Source: Tyto alba
Taxonomy: Eukaryota > Chordata > Aves > Strigiformes > Tytonidae
Length of the DNA stretch: 64,000 nt
NCBI RefSeq assembly: GCF_018691265.1
Contig: NW_024881313.1
Span: forward strand, 6,725,501 to 6,789,500
Direction of reading: 5' to 3'
The notes under the pieces are model-generated. The model ran no database searches. It had not been told where the DNA came from and saw nothing but the letters and a program-made list of their open reading frames with translations. Below, one piece after another: positions 38,688-48,500 of this stretch. The position numbers were made by a program, and so were the translations under genes. Every line of letters starts with the position of its first letter. Position 1 is the stretch's first letter.

Positions 38688-41600
38688 TCAGACACTGAAA
38701 CTCCTGGTGTTTTTCAAATAGCGAATGGCCCTCACAGTTTTCTCCATAAATGAAGTAAAGTCTCGGAGGATGAGGTGGGTAGTGATTTTCTCTATCCAGT
38801 TCTTATTGGACTTCAGCTTTGCACGAAGGGTTTTCTGGGTGGCTGAGTCTGGGATGGTCACTTCCTCGGGATTGATCACCTGTGAAAAAGACAGTATCGG
38901 GGTACCCCGGTTAAAACACTGTAATTGAGCTTGTCGGAGAGCATCAGTTTTTATGTATATGATGTTCCCAACCAGCTGCCTATCCACCCTTTCTGTACTG
39001 TGGACGACAGAGCTCCCTGGGACCTGTGCTTCCCGACAGCTCCGCTTCTGCGGTGGCGTGTGAGGTTCGTGGATGCCCGCCGCGATTACTGCGGAAGACT
39101 CAGGGGGTCTCGTCTGATCCACACTGTTCGTTCCGGTGCGAATGCAACGTCTGGCCTGGCAGTCCAACACGCTGCACTGAGCACATCGACACACCTCTCC
39201 TGCTGTCTGCCGAGCACGCCCTTAGTTGGGAAGATGCTGACTGTGGTTTGTCCTAACCTGTACCGGCTGCTGCGTCCTGAGCTGTAAGTTGATTACATTA
39301 CATTGGAGTGCTCTCACATTTTGTAGTGGTTTAACAGTTTCCCAAGATGACAAACTTTTCTATCTGCTTAATTCTTACTTTCCAGCATTTAGGCATACAG
39401 GAGACTAAGGGTCACCAACTTGCACTGGTGTGTAGGATCCTAGTTGCAAGATGAGTAAAAAGAGTTATGTACCTAATGCTGACGGACAGCGGTGGGCACC
39501 CGGTGCCCAAATGCCTTTTAAGAACTTGTCCTGTGAAGTGGGTAGGTGACTTCTGAAAACAGGAGTTACTTGCCCAAATCACAAAGCTGGTTTAGGTGAT
39601 TTGGGGTCTAGAAGTCTAACAATAAAGTGTCTGCTCCATCCTGGTTTTAGGATCTCTTCTACCCTTGAACAAGTGACAAAAGCTTGTGCATCTCCTTCTG
39701 GAACATCTTTTTTTTTGTGAAATTCAGTAAGATATGAATATTCTTTCTGTCCAAACTACTTGGAAGTGGTTTCTGATCACGCACCCAGTTACTGGTATAT
39801 CCAGCTCCCCACTGCATGCTGTGAGAGTTTGTATCTGGATATCCAGACAGGTATTGTGCCGATGGATCTATCTGACCACAAGTGACAGGTTCTGTTCTTG
39901 CTCTCCTTGCCTTAAATAGCAGATAGACTTTTCTCATAAAGAAAAACTTCCAACCCAGAGATCAAGACTACTCTCTTCCTCAAAAACTGTGCGGTTTCTG
40001 TAAGTACAGGTTTTGCTTTTGATCACTGTGTTTAATTCTGCCTGTTCCGATTACCTCAATCCTACTAATTTTTTAAAAAATGCTAATCCCCCACAGTTAT
40101 GACATGAACTTTCTGCAAAGTAACTTATCAAGTTGGAAGCCAGAAGTCAGTTGCTGTCTTATGACAGGACTATTATTCTTAGCTAGCACAGTGTGACAAA
40201 AGCAGTTCAGCTCCCTTTCACTTAAAAGAATGATGGACATAAATAAATATGTTAGGAAAGGTATGGCACACACACAATGGGCCTTTCAGACACCGAAAAA
40301 CACCTTGAGGGAAATAATGCCCTGAGATTTCTGCAGTCCTTCCTCACCTGGGTGGTTCTTACTTGGGCAACTAGTTCCCTGATGACAAAGGAAGTATTCA
40401 TGTTAAGGGTTATTGATGTGAGTAAGAACTGCAAGAATGAAGTGAATTTCTGGAGTGTGATCTTTCAAAGCTCTCCAAAACATAGAAAACGACTGTCAGA
40501 AATCAGTAGCATTTAGTTTACCAAATCAAAAGAGAATTGGGTATTTGTAAAGAAGGAAGACTTTTTTTTTTTAACCCACGATGATTACAAGCAAAATGTG
40601 TGCTTTTTGATAGGTAGCACCTTTTATTTAGTCAAGTTAGTATTTTCTGAATTTAACTCTCTTCCTTGATTTTTTTTTTTTTTTTTTAGAGTTACTGCTA
40701 TCTCAATATACCATACAGCTTGGCTTGAAAGTTTGGTTTGGAGAGCTTTAAAGATTAATAATACTGTAAAAATATATTTGCTTTTATTTATATATTTTTT
40801 TTAAAAGTTACTTATTTCTACAATTTAGGGGGTTGCAACATTAGAAGGCTTGGACTGAACTGCTGTTCTACAATTAGGAACAAGCTCCCTGAGAAATCTC
40901 ATTTCTTATTAGCCAGGCACTGTTAGTATATTTGTTCTTAAAACAATGATGCATTTAATTGTTCACTTGGAAATTAGAAACAACAATAGAAAGTGGGAAG
41001 AAGAGTTGTTTCTTTAAGAAAAGAAAACAAAACCTTGTAAAGTGTGTTAGTCAGGAGTAAGTGTGAGTATCTGAGCATAAGGAACCATCACCTGTTTCCT
41101 CTGAGAGAAGGTGAAGTGCCAAATGTTCAGCTTCAGATTGCATCCTATTTCTCTGGCTACACCTCAGTGCTAAGCTGTAACAATTATCGGAGTGAACTTA
41201 AAACCAACTCACCATCTGTCTTATGGTACGTGCCAGGTGCTCTGTACTATAGCACAGCGATTCAACATTTTGCTTTTCACTCGTAAAAGTTTCTTGTATG
41301 TATTCAAGGTATGTCTGAAATGTATAAAGGCCACTGGAGATTTTCTTCAAGCACTTATCCTGAAATGAGAGAAAGGTGAGCCAGTCACTTAACAGCTCAG
41401 TAAACGCCTCGATCGCGGTATGGCAGGTAAGCGCGTGATGCTTATACAGCGAGTGGAGGTCTGTGCCATGCCGAAGGCAGCAGGAGCCGGCACAAATCTT
41501 TTAGGTCAGCTGCCACACTTTTTTTTGGAGCAGGTATCAGGGGTTAGACCAGAAAGGAGAGCGGTTCCTTGCCTCATCGAAGCCGGCGAGCAGACACCCG

Positions 41601-42099
41601 TCTTCCTCCGTCACCTGGGGGAGGTTGAGGTTGTTCTGGACGAGCATTTCCACGCTGTTGGCACAGATGGTGAACTTCTCGCACATCTGGGGGGAGAAGA
41701 CACCGAGAGGTTCGGTCGCACCGTGGCCGGAGGCAGCCGGGGTGCGAGTGTGGGTGCCCGTGGGGTGTCCGTGTGCGAGCCCCCCCCCCACTCCCACACA
41801 CCGCCCCCCCCCCGTCCCGCCCCGTTACCCACCTCCTCCTGCAGCTGGGCCGCCCGGGCGTGCAGCCCCCGGGCCAGCCGCACGCAGTCGGGCAGCGCTG
41901 CCCGCCGCCCCGCCGCCTCCTCCAGCTCGGCCTCCCCCGAGGAGTCGGCGGCGGGCAGCGGGGCGGCGGCGGCCCGCGGGAGCAGCAGCAGCAGCAGCAG
42001 CAGCGGCGGCGGCGGCGGCAGCGGCAGGGCGGCGCGGAGGGCGGGAAGCCGGCGGCCGGCGGGGACGCGGTGGCGGTCGCAGCCCTGAGGGGACTTCAT
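38688..42099 (-). CDS. IL6: IL6, interleukin-6 (four coding exons)
   Basis: Coding exons on the minus strand are 42099-41833, 41686-41573, 41359-41213 and 38879-38688 (267, 114, 147 and 192 bases, all phase 0), giving 239 residues. Residues 1-46 form a secretion signal with five Pro (28-32) then eight Leu (33-40). The four cysteines that form the two disulfides of mammalian IL-6 align with Cys91, Cys97, Cys120 and Cys130. Conserved motifs are NNLNLP (exon 2), QTYLEYIQETF (exon 3) and ITTHLILRDF (exon 4), the last closely matching human TTHLILRSF in helix D. IL-6 is a secreted four-helix cytokine acting through IL6R and gp130 on the acute-phase and B-cell response. Intron 2 has a GC donor. The start is the only in-frame ATG before the TATA-like box. 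The match to the chicken protein (241 residues) is close. Confidence 0.97.
38880..41212 (-). other. IL6: IL6 intron 3
   Basis: A 2333-base intron between codons 176 and 177, donor gtgagt and acceptor tttttcacag. AT-rich, with poly-T runs near 40562 and 40671-40687. A possible reverse MIR remnant lies near 39.53-39.64 kb. A GC-richer stretch (38.98-39.25 kb) directly upstream of the last exon reads open on both strands but is not a recognised exon. Confidence 0.9.
39525..39640 (-). mobile_element. Possible reverse-oriented MIR fragment in IL6 intron 3
   Basis: The plus strand reads GTTACTTGCCCAAATCACAA AGCTGGT, like the reverse complement of the MIR core 'agtaacttgcccaaggtcacacagct'. The flanks are too diverged for certainty. 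Confidence 0.45.
41360..41572 (-). other. IL6: IL6 intron 2, GC-AG type
   Basis: Exon 2 ends ...GATGAG (codon 127) and the intron begins gcaagg, with no GT within 20 bases. The acceptor is ctcatttcag, before GATAAGTGC. AG|GCAAGR is the usual form of U2 GC-AG donors. Length 213 bases. Confidence 0.88.
41687..41832 (-). other. IL6: IL6 intron 1
   Basis: A 146-base GC-rich GT-AG intron, donor gtgggt, acceptor ccccccag. It contains long G runs on the minus strand (C runs on the plus strand at 41781-41790 and 41804-41812). Confidence 0.9.
41983..42018 (-). repeat. IL6: Compound CGG/CAG trinucleotide repeat inside IL6 codons
   Basis: On the plus strand (CAG)7 at 41983-42003 is followed directly by (CGG)5 at 42004-42018. 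In IL6 sense these are five CCG codons (Pro28-32) and seven CTG codons (Leu33-39); Leu40 is CTC. Confidence 0.95.
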
Positions 42100-42183
42100 G
42101 GTGCGGCTCCTCGGCTCCGGCCCCGGCCCCTTCTCGTCGGCGAGGCTGGCGGGTTGAATGAGCTCCGGGCATCCCTGAACGTG

Positions 42184-42190
42184 TATTTAT
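42184..42190 (-). promoter_or_regulatory. IL6: TATA-like box of IL6
   Basis: The minus strand reads ATAAATA, as in the AATAAATA-type TATA element of mammalian IL6, 85 bases upstream of the start codon. This predicts transcription starting near 42155-42160 and a 5' UTR of about 55-60 bases. Confidence 0.7.
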
Positions 42191-42219
42191 CGAGGGGGCT
42201 TCGAGATTATTCATGGCCC

Positions 42220-42229
42220 GGGAAAATCC
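42220..42229 (-). promoter_or_regulatory. IL6: NF-kB site of IL6
   Basis: The minus strand reads GGATTTTCCC, matching the NF-kB element GGGATTTTCCC of the human IL6 promoter at all ten bases of the shared core. It lies about 35 bases upstream of the TATA-like box, the same arrangement as in mammals. Confidence 0.8.
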
Positions 42230-42335
42230 AGCATGAGAACACGGAGGAGGAGGAAGGGGGGGGGGGTTGTGTGGGGTGTGTGTGGCGGAGCGCGGCGAGC
42301 TTGACACAGCACTCGCCCCGGCTCAGCGCGGCGGG

Positions 42336-42345
42336 ATTGTGAAAT
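42336..42345 (-). promoter_or_regulatory. IL6: C/EBP (NF-IL6) site of IL6
   Basis: Plus strand ATTGTGAAAT fits the C/EBP consensus TTNNGNAAT. It lies about 110 bases upstream of the NF-kB site; the human promoter has its NF-IL6 element in the same order. Confidence 0.6.
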
Positions 42346-42375
42346 GGGACCGGGGGGGGCCAGCCGAGAGCGGCA

Positions 42376-42383
42376 TGAAGTCA
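42376..42383 (-). promoter_or_regulatory. IL6: CRE-like element of IL6
   Basis: TGAAGTCA (minus TGACTTCA) differs from the CRE palindrome TGACGTCA at one base and lies just upstream of the C/EBP site, as the cyclic-AMP-responsive element does in mammals. Motif match only. Confidence 0.45.
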
Positions 42384-42599
42384 TCGCGCTCCCGCTCCGT
42401 AACTCCTTGAGGGCCGGGCTACACACCCCCCCCCACCCCCCCCGCCGCCGCCTCACCTGGGGCCGCGGCCGGTCCCGCTGCCGGCAGCCTCCGAGCTGCC
42501 AGCTCCCGCCGCACAGGCAGTCTCTCAAATCATACCTACCTGCGGCCATAAACCGACTTTATATATTTTAATAAATCAATGTCTGTTTAACGCCTGTTG

Positions 42600-45500
42600 T
42601 GTATGTTTTTCTCTAGCTCTTTTCATTTTTCATATATGTAACACTAAATGCACGTGTTTAGTGTGCTGGGTATGCATGAGTTGTAGGTTGCCTCTCCCTG
42701 TGAGGTACGTATGGGCAGGATGATATACATCACATTCATACACTTTAAATGCACGGGGAATGGACCACAGCTCCAAAGGGAAGGGGGCCCAGGAAATGCC
42801 ACGCAGTTCTCTCTTATCTGTCACCTTATCTCTTTCTGCCTACCTGGGAGGTGCGGTGGGAATTTTAACCTTTCACAGGGGACTCTTCAACCAGGGCAAG
42901 TGAGCCCAGTTGGCTCAATCTTGTAGAGTGTGGACTGAATCAAACAGTGCAAGGCATGATGACATTGGACTTTTGGAATGACTTGAACTGAATTTGCCCA
43001 AACTGACTTTTTTTTTTTTTTTTTTTTTTTTTAATTAGTGCAATATTTTCTCATGTAAGGAGGATCAGAGAAAGACCTAATTCTTCTGGAGATGCTAACA
43101 GGAGGGTGCAGAGTGGGGAGAACAAATCATGGGGCATAAGAGAGATAATTGAGAGAGATGATACAGTGACTGAACTTGAGTGTCCTCATTTGGCCTCCCC
43201 CTTCTAAAAAAAAAACCCAGGTGCTGCTAATTCATTTTCTAAGAACAGCCTGGACAGAGAGCCTCAGGAAAGAAGCAGGGTACTACTGTGTTTTTTATTT
43301 AATGTCCTGTTCTGCCAGTAGCAGAAAGGCAGCTGCAGTAATTTTGCCCAGTGGAGAGATATTAGTGCTGAAATGCGAGTGTGAGAGAGTGATTTCCGAC
43401 AGCAGCAATCTGTCTCTGCCCCGTTCCCCGAGCGTGGCATAGGGGAGCTGTAGCAATAATCTTCTGGAAAGTTAGCTCTCGCTTACCAGGTCTGTGGCGT
43501 TAGACATAAGAGTAGAGCATACCCCTGATGGCATGTTTGACTAGTATCAAACTAGAGACCTGACTGCAAGGTGCCAAGTATTAAAACAGCCAGATCAGGT
43601 GAGCTCAATGCTTCTGACAAGCCCAGTCTTTCTCTGATAACCATCAGGGGCTGATACAGCAGACAGGAGCTCCTGCCTTCCTCTCTTTCCATTTGTTACA
43701 GCACATGGACGTACCTGTCTGGGAGGGGGGTTTCCTTCCTCTGCCAGGTGGCTCATAGTGTGTTCCCTGCAGACAGCCAAACTTTTCCTTTAGCTAACCC
43801 AAGTGAAAATACTGACTATTCCTAAAATGACCAAAACTTGGTAGGAGGTTACATTTCCTTAATAATATTTTTTAAGCAGGGATTCTCTAAGTTAGTCTTG
43901 TTTGTAGCTCTATAATTTTTAATTTTGTAACCTTATTTTATGAGTTGTCCTTTTCTCCTTGTGTCATGAAAAAGTCTGTTCTTCGGCAATTTCCAGAGAA
44001 CTTTTTGTGCTGATCACTGTTATGTGGGATCAGTCTTGATGATGTGTGTAGTTATAGGTTCAGAGTGAAATAAAAGCAAATTTCAACCGTCGTTCCTCAC
44101 CTAGAAGTCTCTAAGCCTTCAGTTATTATTGTCTCCTTTTGCATTTTGTGGTTTTGTTTACTCTCTTATATGATTGTCTGTTTGACTTTTCAGAAGTACA
44201 GAGTATACTTAAGTGCTGCCATGAAAGTTACTTATTAATGCCTTAGAAACTTGTTTTGATAATCTAGGACAATTTGTAGCATTCAAGGGAAGGAAGAACT
44301 GGAATTTACACTATAGCATTAAAATACTTCTGCTCTTAGTCTGGATAGTCTCATATGGAAAACCACTTTTTAAATTGGTACTGCATATAAAAGAAATACT
44401 GTGCACTGATCTGTCTGTAATAATGGTTAAAGTTTGGGGAGGTCTTAAAGTGGGTTAATTAATCCACACTGCTACACTGCATTACACTGATTCATCAGTA
44501 ACCACGTTGTTCAAAATGTAGTAAGCTCTGAACAAACAGCACTTGCTCGTGAGTTAGCTACAGGTCACGAGATTTGCCCGTTGGTACTTTAAAATGTGTA
44601 AGTAGTATTACTGAGACTCTAAGGTATAATTTCTAGATACAGAGGAATTTCTTTCCCACGTGGCATCTTTGTGATACTGAAGACTCCTGTTCTTGTATCC
44701 TTTTATTGCTATGAATCTTCATTTCACTGTACAGGTTCTGTTTTTCTTGTCATTTATACTATAAACCAGATGGCTGAATCCTGACATAAAAAACCTTCTG
44801 AAAGTGGGTTTTCAGAAATTCTCAGTGTTTATCCAGCTTTTTCTTCTGTCTGAGAAGTGAGCTCTACTACTGTACGTTTCTATGGGAGCAAGAGGGGTGG
44901 GTTCTGCAAGTTGTAAAAAATCTCTCCTCTCAGATTGTCTATGCATGAAAATTACTCGCAGTTACAGTTGAGGGTGAGTTTATAGACAGGGAGCCAATCC
45001 AGGATCATCCCATGTGTCAAACTCTGTTTTCTAGGATCAGTATGGCAACTCACAGACACATTCCAGAACAGGTTCTGTTTCTTCTGGAATTGCTCTGCCT
45101 GGGATCAAGCCTGTGCCACTTTTGGTCCTGACAACCTGGAAGATTTGCAGACAGGAGGCTGTTTTCAGGAAAGGTGGGTGACATCACTGTGGAAATGCTA
45201 CTGCCCCTGGAGAATTCAACGAACTGCAGAGCTGTCGTGGTCAAAGCTTGTCAGCCGTCGGGCACATGTCTGCAAGGAGCCCCACCATGGGCCGAGGTAG
45301 AACCCAGTGCTATCGTCAGCAGCAGGAGACTTTGCTTGCTGAATGCTCTGAGTCAACTAAATGGCCATATAAATGGCATTCCTAGATGGAAAAATAAGGT
45401 CTTTTAACAAAGTAGAAGAATTACTAGGGCTGCAGCATATTCCACTTTGGTTTATTTGTGTGCTTGGTTTGACTGTTTTTTTTTTTCTTTCTAATAATCT

Positions 45501-48500
45501 CTGCTATTCTACAGTAATAATAGAACCATTAATTTTTATTTGGAGATTATGACTTCAGATTGTACTGTTGATAATAAGAGAAGGAATACAGCTGAAGCTG
45601 TGCTGTTCTTCTGTCAAAGTATTAGTTTGTGTGTGGAAGAAAATGCCAATTGTTGGTAGACTGTTCAAGTGGGATCATGCCAATGACTAAACAAATAACT
45701 TCTAAATGTCCTGAATGAGGCGGAAGGCTGATGTCCAGTTCCCCTGACATATTTTTGGTTGAATCTCTCAAAGCGTGGAATAAGGGATCTTGACTTCCTA
45801 CAGATCTTGTAAAAAGTGGAGGTGAGTTCTTTGTAGTCCATCAAGATGTGAACACTTCACCCATTCTAGGGCTTATTTCTCTTAATGACCTTTATATTGA
45901 GTATTCACTGACATTGCAGGGTCTCTAAATGCTCATGTGCCTCTCGTTTACATTTTCTGGAGTTTTCATGGTACAGAACATCAGTAGTACCATCTTCAAC
46001 AGCCTCCATAAAAATCCCAAGCTTCAAAAAATGGAATGTTTTTTTTGCTCCTGCATTTTCAAATAAATGGTCACCACTTGCTCTGCTAAGAGCTTGAATG
46101 TGTGAGTGTTAAACCAACCTGCCCTGTGCTGTATTTGAATGGAACAGGTTGGACAGGTTATTAATATCCTGTGTTTATGTTTCTCATAAGCAAACATTGC
46201 TTTGAGAAGCTGCATGTCACCAAAGAGTGCTGGTGCACTTGTTTAACGGCCCTTTGCTTTTGCAGCTTTGCAAGTTCTTTAGTTCTGTGTTGGTTGTTTG
46301 CCAAGGAACTGCAGAGTTGTCTGGGGATTTTTTGGTGAAAAGCTCTGGGGATTGCTCATTTTTTCCTAAAGGCAGACTTGCATCATTTTTAAACAAGACT
46401 AGGATGTGTAGTAATAGACTTAAATTTTTTTTCTTGAGTGTACCATATGAAAACACCATGATTTTCCATGCCTTAAGCTAAATCAGAGGTTTAGAGGAAA
46501 AATTCTTAGTTAACTTTAAATTTTGTCCTGATTTGCAGCTTTATCTACTTAATCTTGAGAAGCGAAATCATGCCATGGTCTTCTCCAGTCAACTTCGAGG
46601 CTGGCAGGTATGCAGTCCTACATGAAAGACGTCCTGGAGATAACTGTTCTTGGGGAATATCTGAATGCCACCCGTCACTTTAAATAGACACATCTTCTTC
46701 AAATCAAATGCTTGCAGGCATTTTAACTCTGGAATGGGAATATTGCAACACTTGCCAGTGAACCTAGATTTGCACTAGGAGCGCTTTGCTGCTGTGGCTG
46801 CACTGATAAATGACGTCAGGAAGCGATTCCACAAACTTCTCTCATGGAAGGAAGGAAGGTAGCTCTTGCTTTGTCTCCAGCACGTCGCAGTGTGGTGGGT
46901 GATGTCTCTTCGTAGGGCTGCATGAAGCACCAGAGCAGAGAACTGGCCAAGTTTAGAAATACCCCACTGGCCTTTTGTCTTTCACAAATGTGATACCTGC
47001 ACACCAACTGTTATCTGGCTTGCTTGTGACTGTCACCCACTCTGGCAACACACTGTTTTGACAAGGAGCCCGTTTTATGCATCTAGTGTTTTAAACTATT
47101 GCTGGGCTGTGCTTCTATAGAAAATCTCTGTTCCCTTTTAAAAATAAATTGACTGTAAATTCCACTTGTGTTTAAGGAACTTCTTGGTTCTCTTTGAGCT
47201 CTCTTCTAAGCATGAAAAAATAAAAATTCGAAGAAATTGTATGACGAAGGAGAAGAGTGAAATTTTTCACTCACTGGGAAGATGATGAAACTGAAAAGAG
47301 AACACAGTGAGTAGCCTGAGTGTATGGGAGGTACTGTATGGTATAACTATTTGTTATCTTTATTGTTTATTTTTATCATGCTACATTAGACGTAGACTGT
47401 GTTTTACAAAGTATTCAAAAGTCAAGTTCTGTATCCGAGGAGCTTGCTCAATGCCAAAGGAAACCAAAGGGGTGTCAATGTTTATCCATTAAGTAAGCAC
47501 ACTTGTGAATGCATACCAAGTCTAGTTCATTTCAGTAACCATGGGATCTATTTCTCTCTTACATAAAAGTTTGATGTGCTGCTCAGTGAGACATCTGTAG
47601 ATCTAAATGTGTTTACCCTTATTCATGCCTATTTTTTTGATGCCCGTAATCTCTTCATCGGACTGTTGTCTCACTCAGTTTGACATTCAGCCATGCATCC
47701 TTGTTCTGATTTTCCTAGTGATTGCCTTTCCGTGACATTGTACATTACCTATACATAACCCAAGTCACGTAACGATACTTTTGTATTTTTTCCTGGATAG
47801 CAGCAGTTTCTTTATGCACTGAGAACTGAAGTTGGGTGGTATCGGCAGTTATTTTTGCCACTGTATGCAAAATGACACAAGAGAGAGTATTTCTCATGCT
47901 TCGGAGAGCTTTATTTCTACATCAGAGCTCAGAATAGGGAAATATAGCTGAATGTGGGTAGATGTAATTTATATCCCATCTGAGCATAATGAGACATGTA
48001 GACTGTTCAGCTGGAAGGCTGTCTTTTACATATGCTGTAATGTGGTAGTACTGCTTACCAGGGCCACTGATAAAGGTATTGTAACTCCATCGCCAGAATC
48101 AGATGCAAGGCTTCAGTACACTCTGTTTGGGAGATAACATTTCACTAGCGGTTTATGTCTGTTGGAAATTTTTCTTAGGGGATGGGTAACTAGAAAACCA
48201 AAATGCACTATGCACCTGCAATAACTATTGTGCGGTTTCGTGAAGGCTTTCTAGATCAAGAATCCTGTAGTGACACGGTGGAGCTGCTGTGGAGTTTGCC
48301 TCTTTGGTCGTACATTTGGCCTTACATTCTTGTTGAGAGACCTCAATGTCACTACTCAGAAAGTGCCTTACACATGGGTTTTTTGGTTTTTTTTGGGGTC
48401 TGTCTTCCTTTCTGGGTGAGTTCTAGCAAGCTCCTTTATTGTTCTAAACTGAATTTGTGAAAGGGAACCTACTTACTATAGCATAAGCCCTTTCTAATTA

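Larger units (their letters stand above)
41690..42520. promoter_or_regulatory. IL6: CpG island over IL6 exon 1 and promoter
   Basis: CpG-dense sequence covers intron 1, exon 1 and about 400 bases upstream of the start codon. Exon 1 is markedly GC-rich while the later exons are of average composition. Confidence 0.8.

Noticed and set aside
38880..39194. N-terminal extension of the frame that contains the last IL6 exon
   Set aside because: Homology to IL-6 begins exactly at the GTG after the tttttcacag acceptor; the upstream part is intron that happens to be open.
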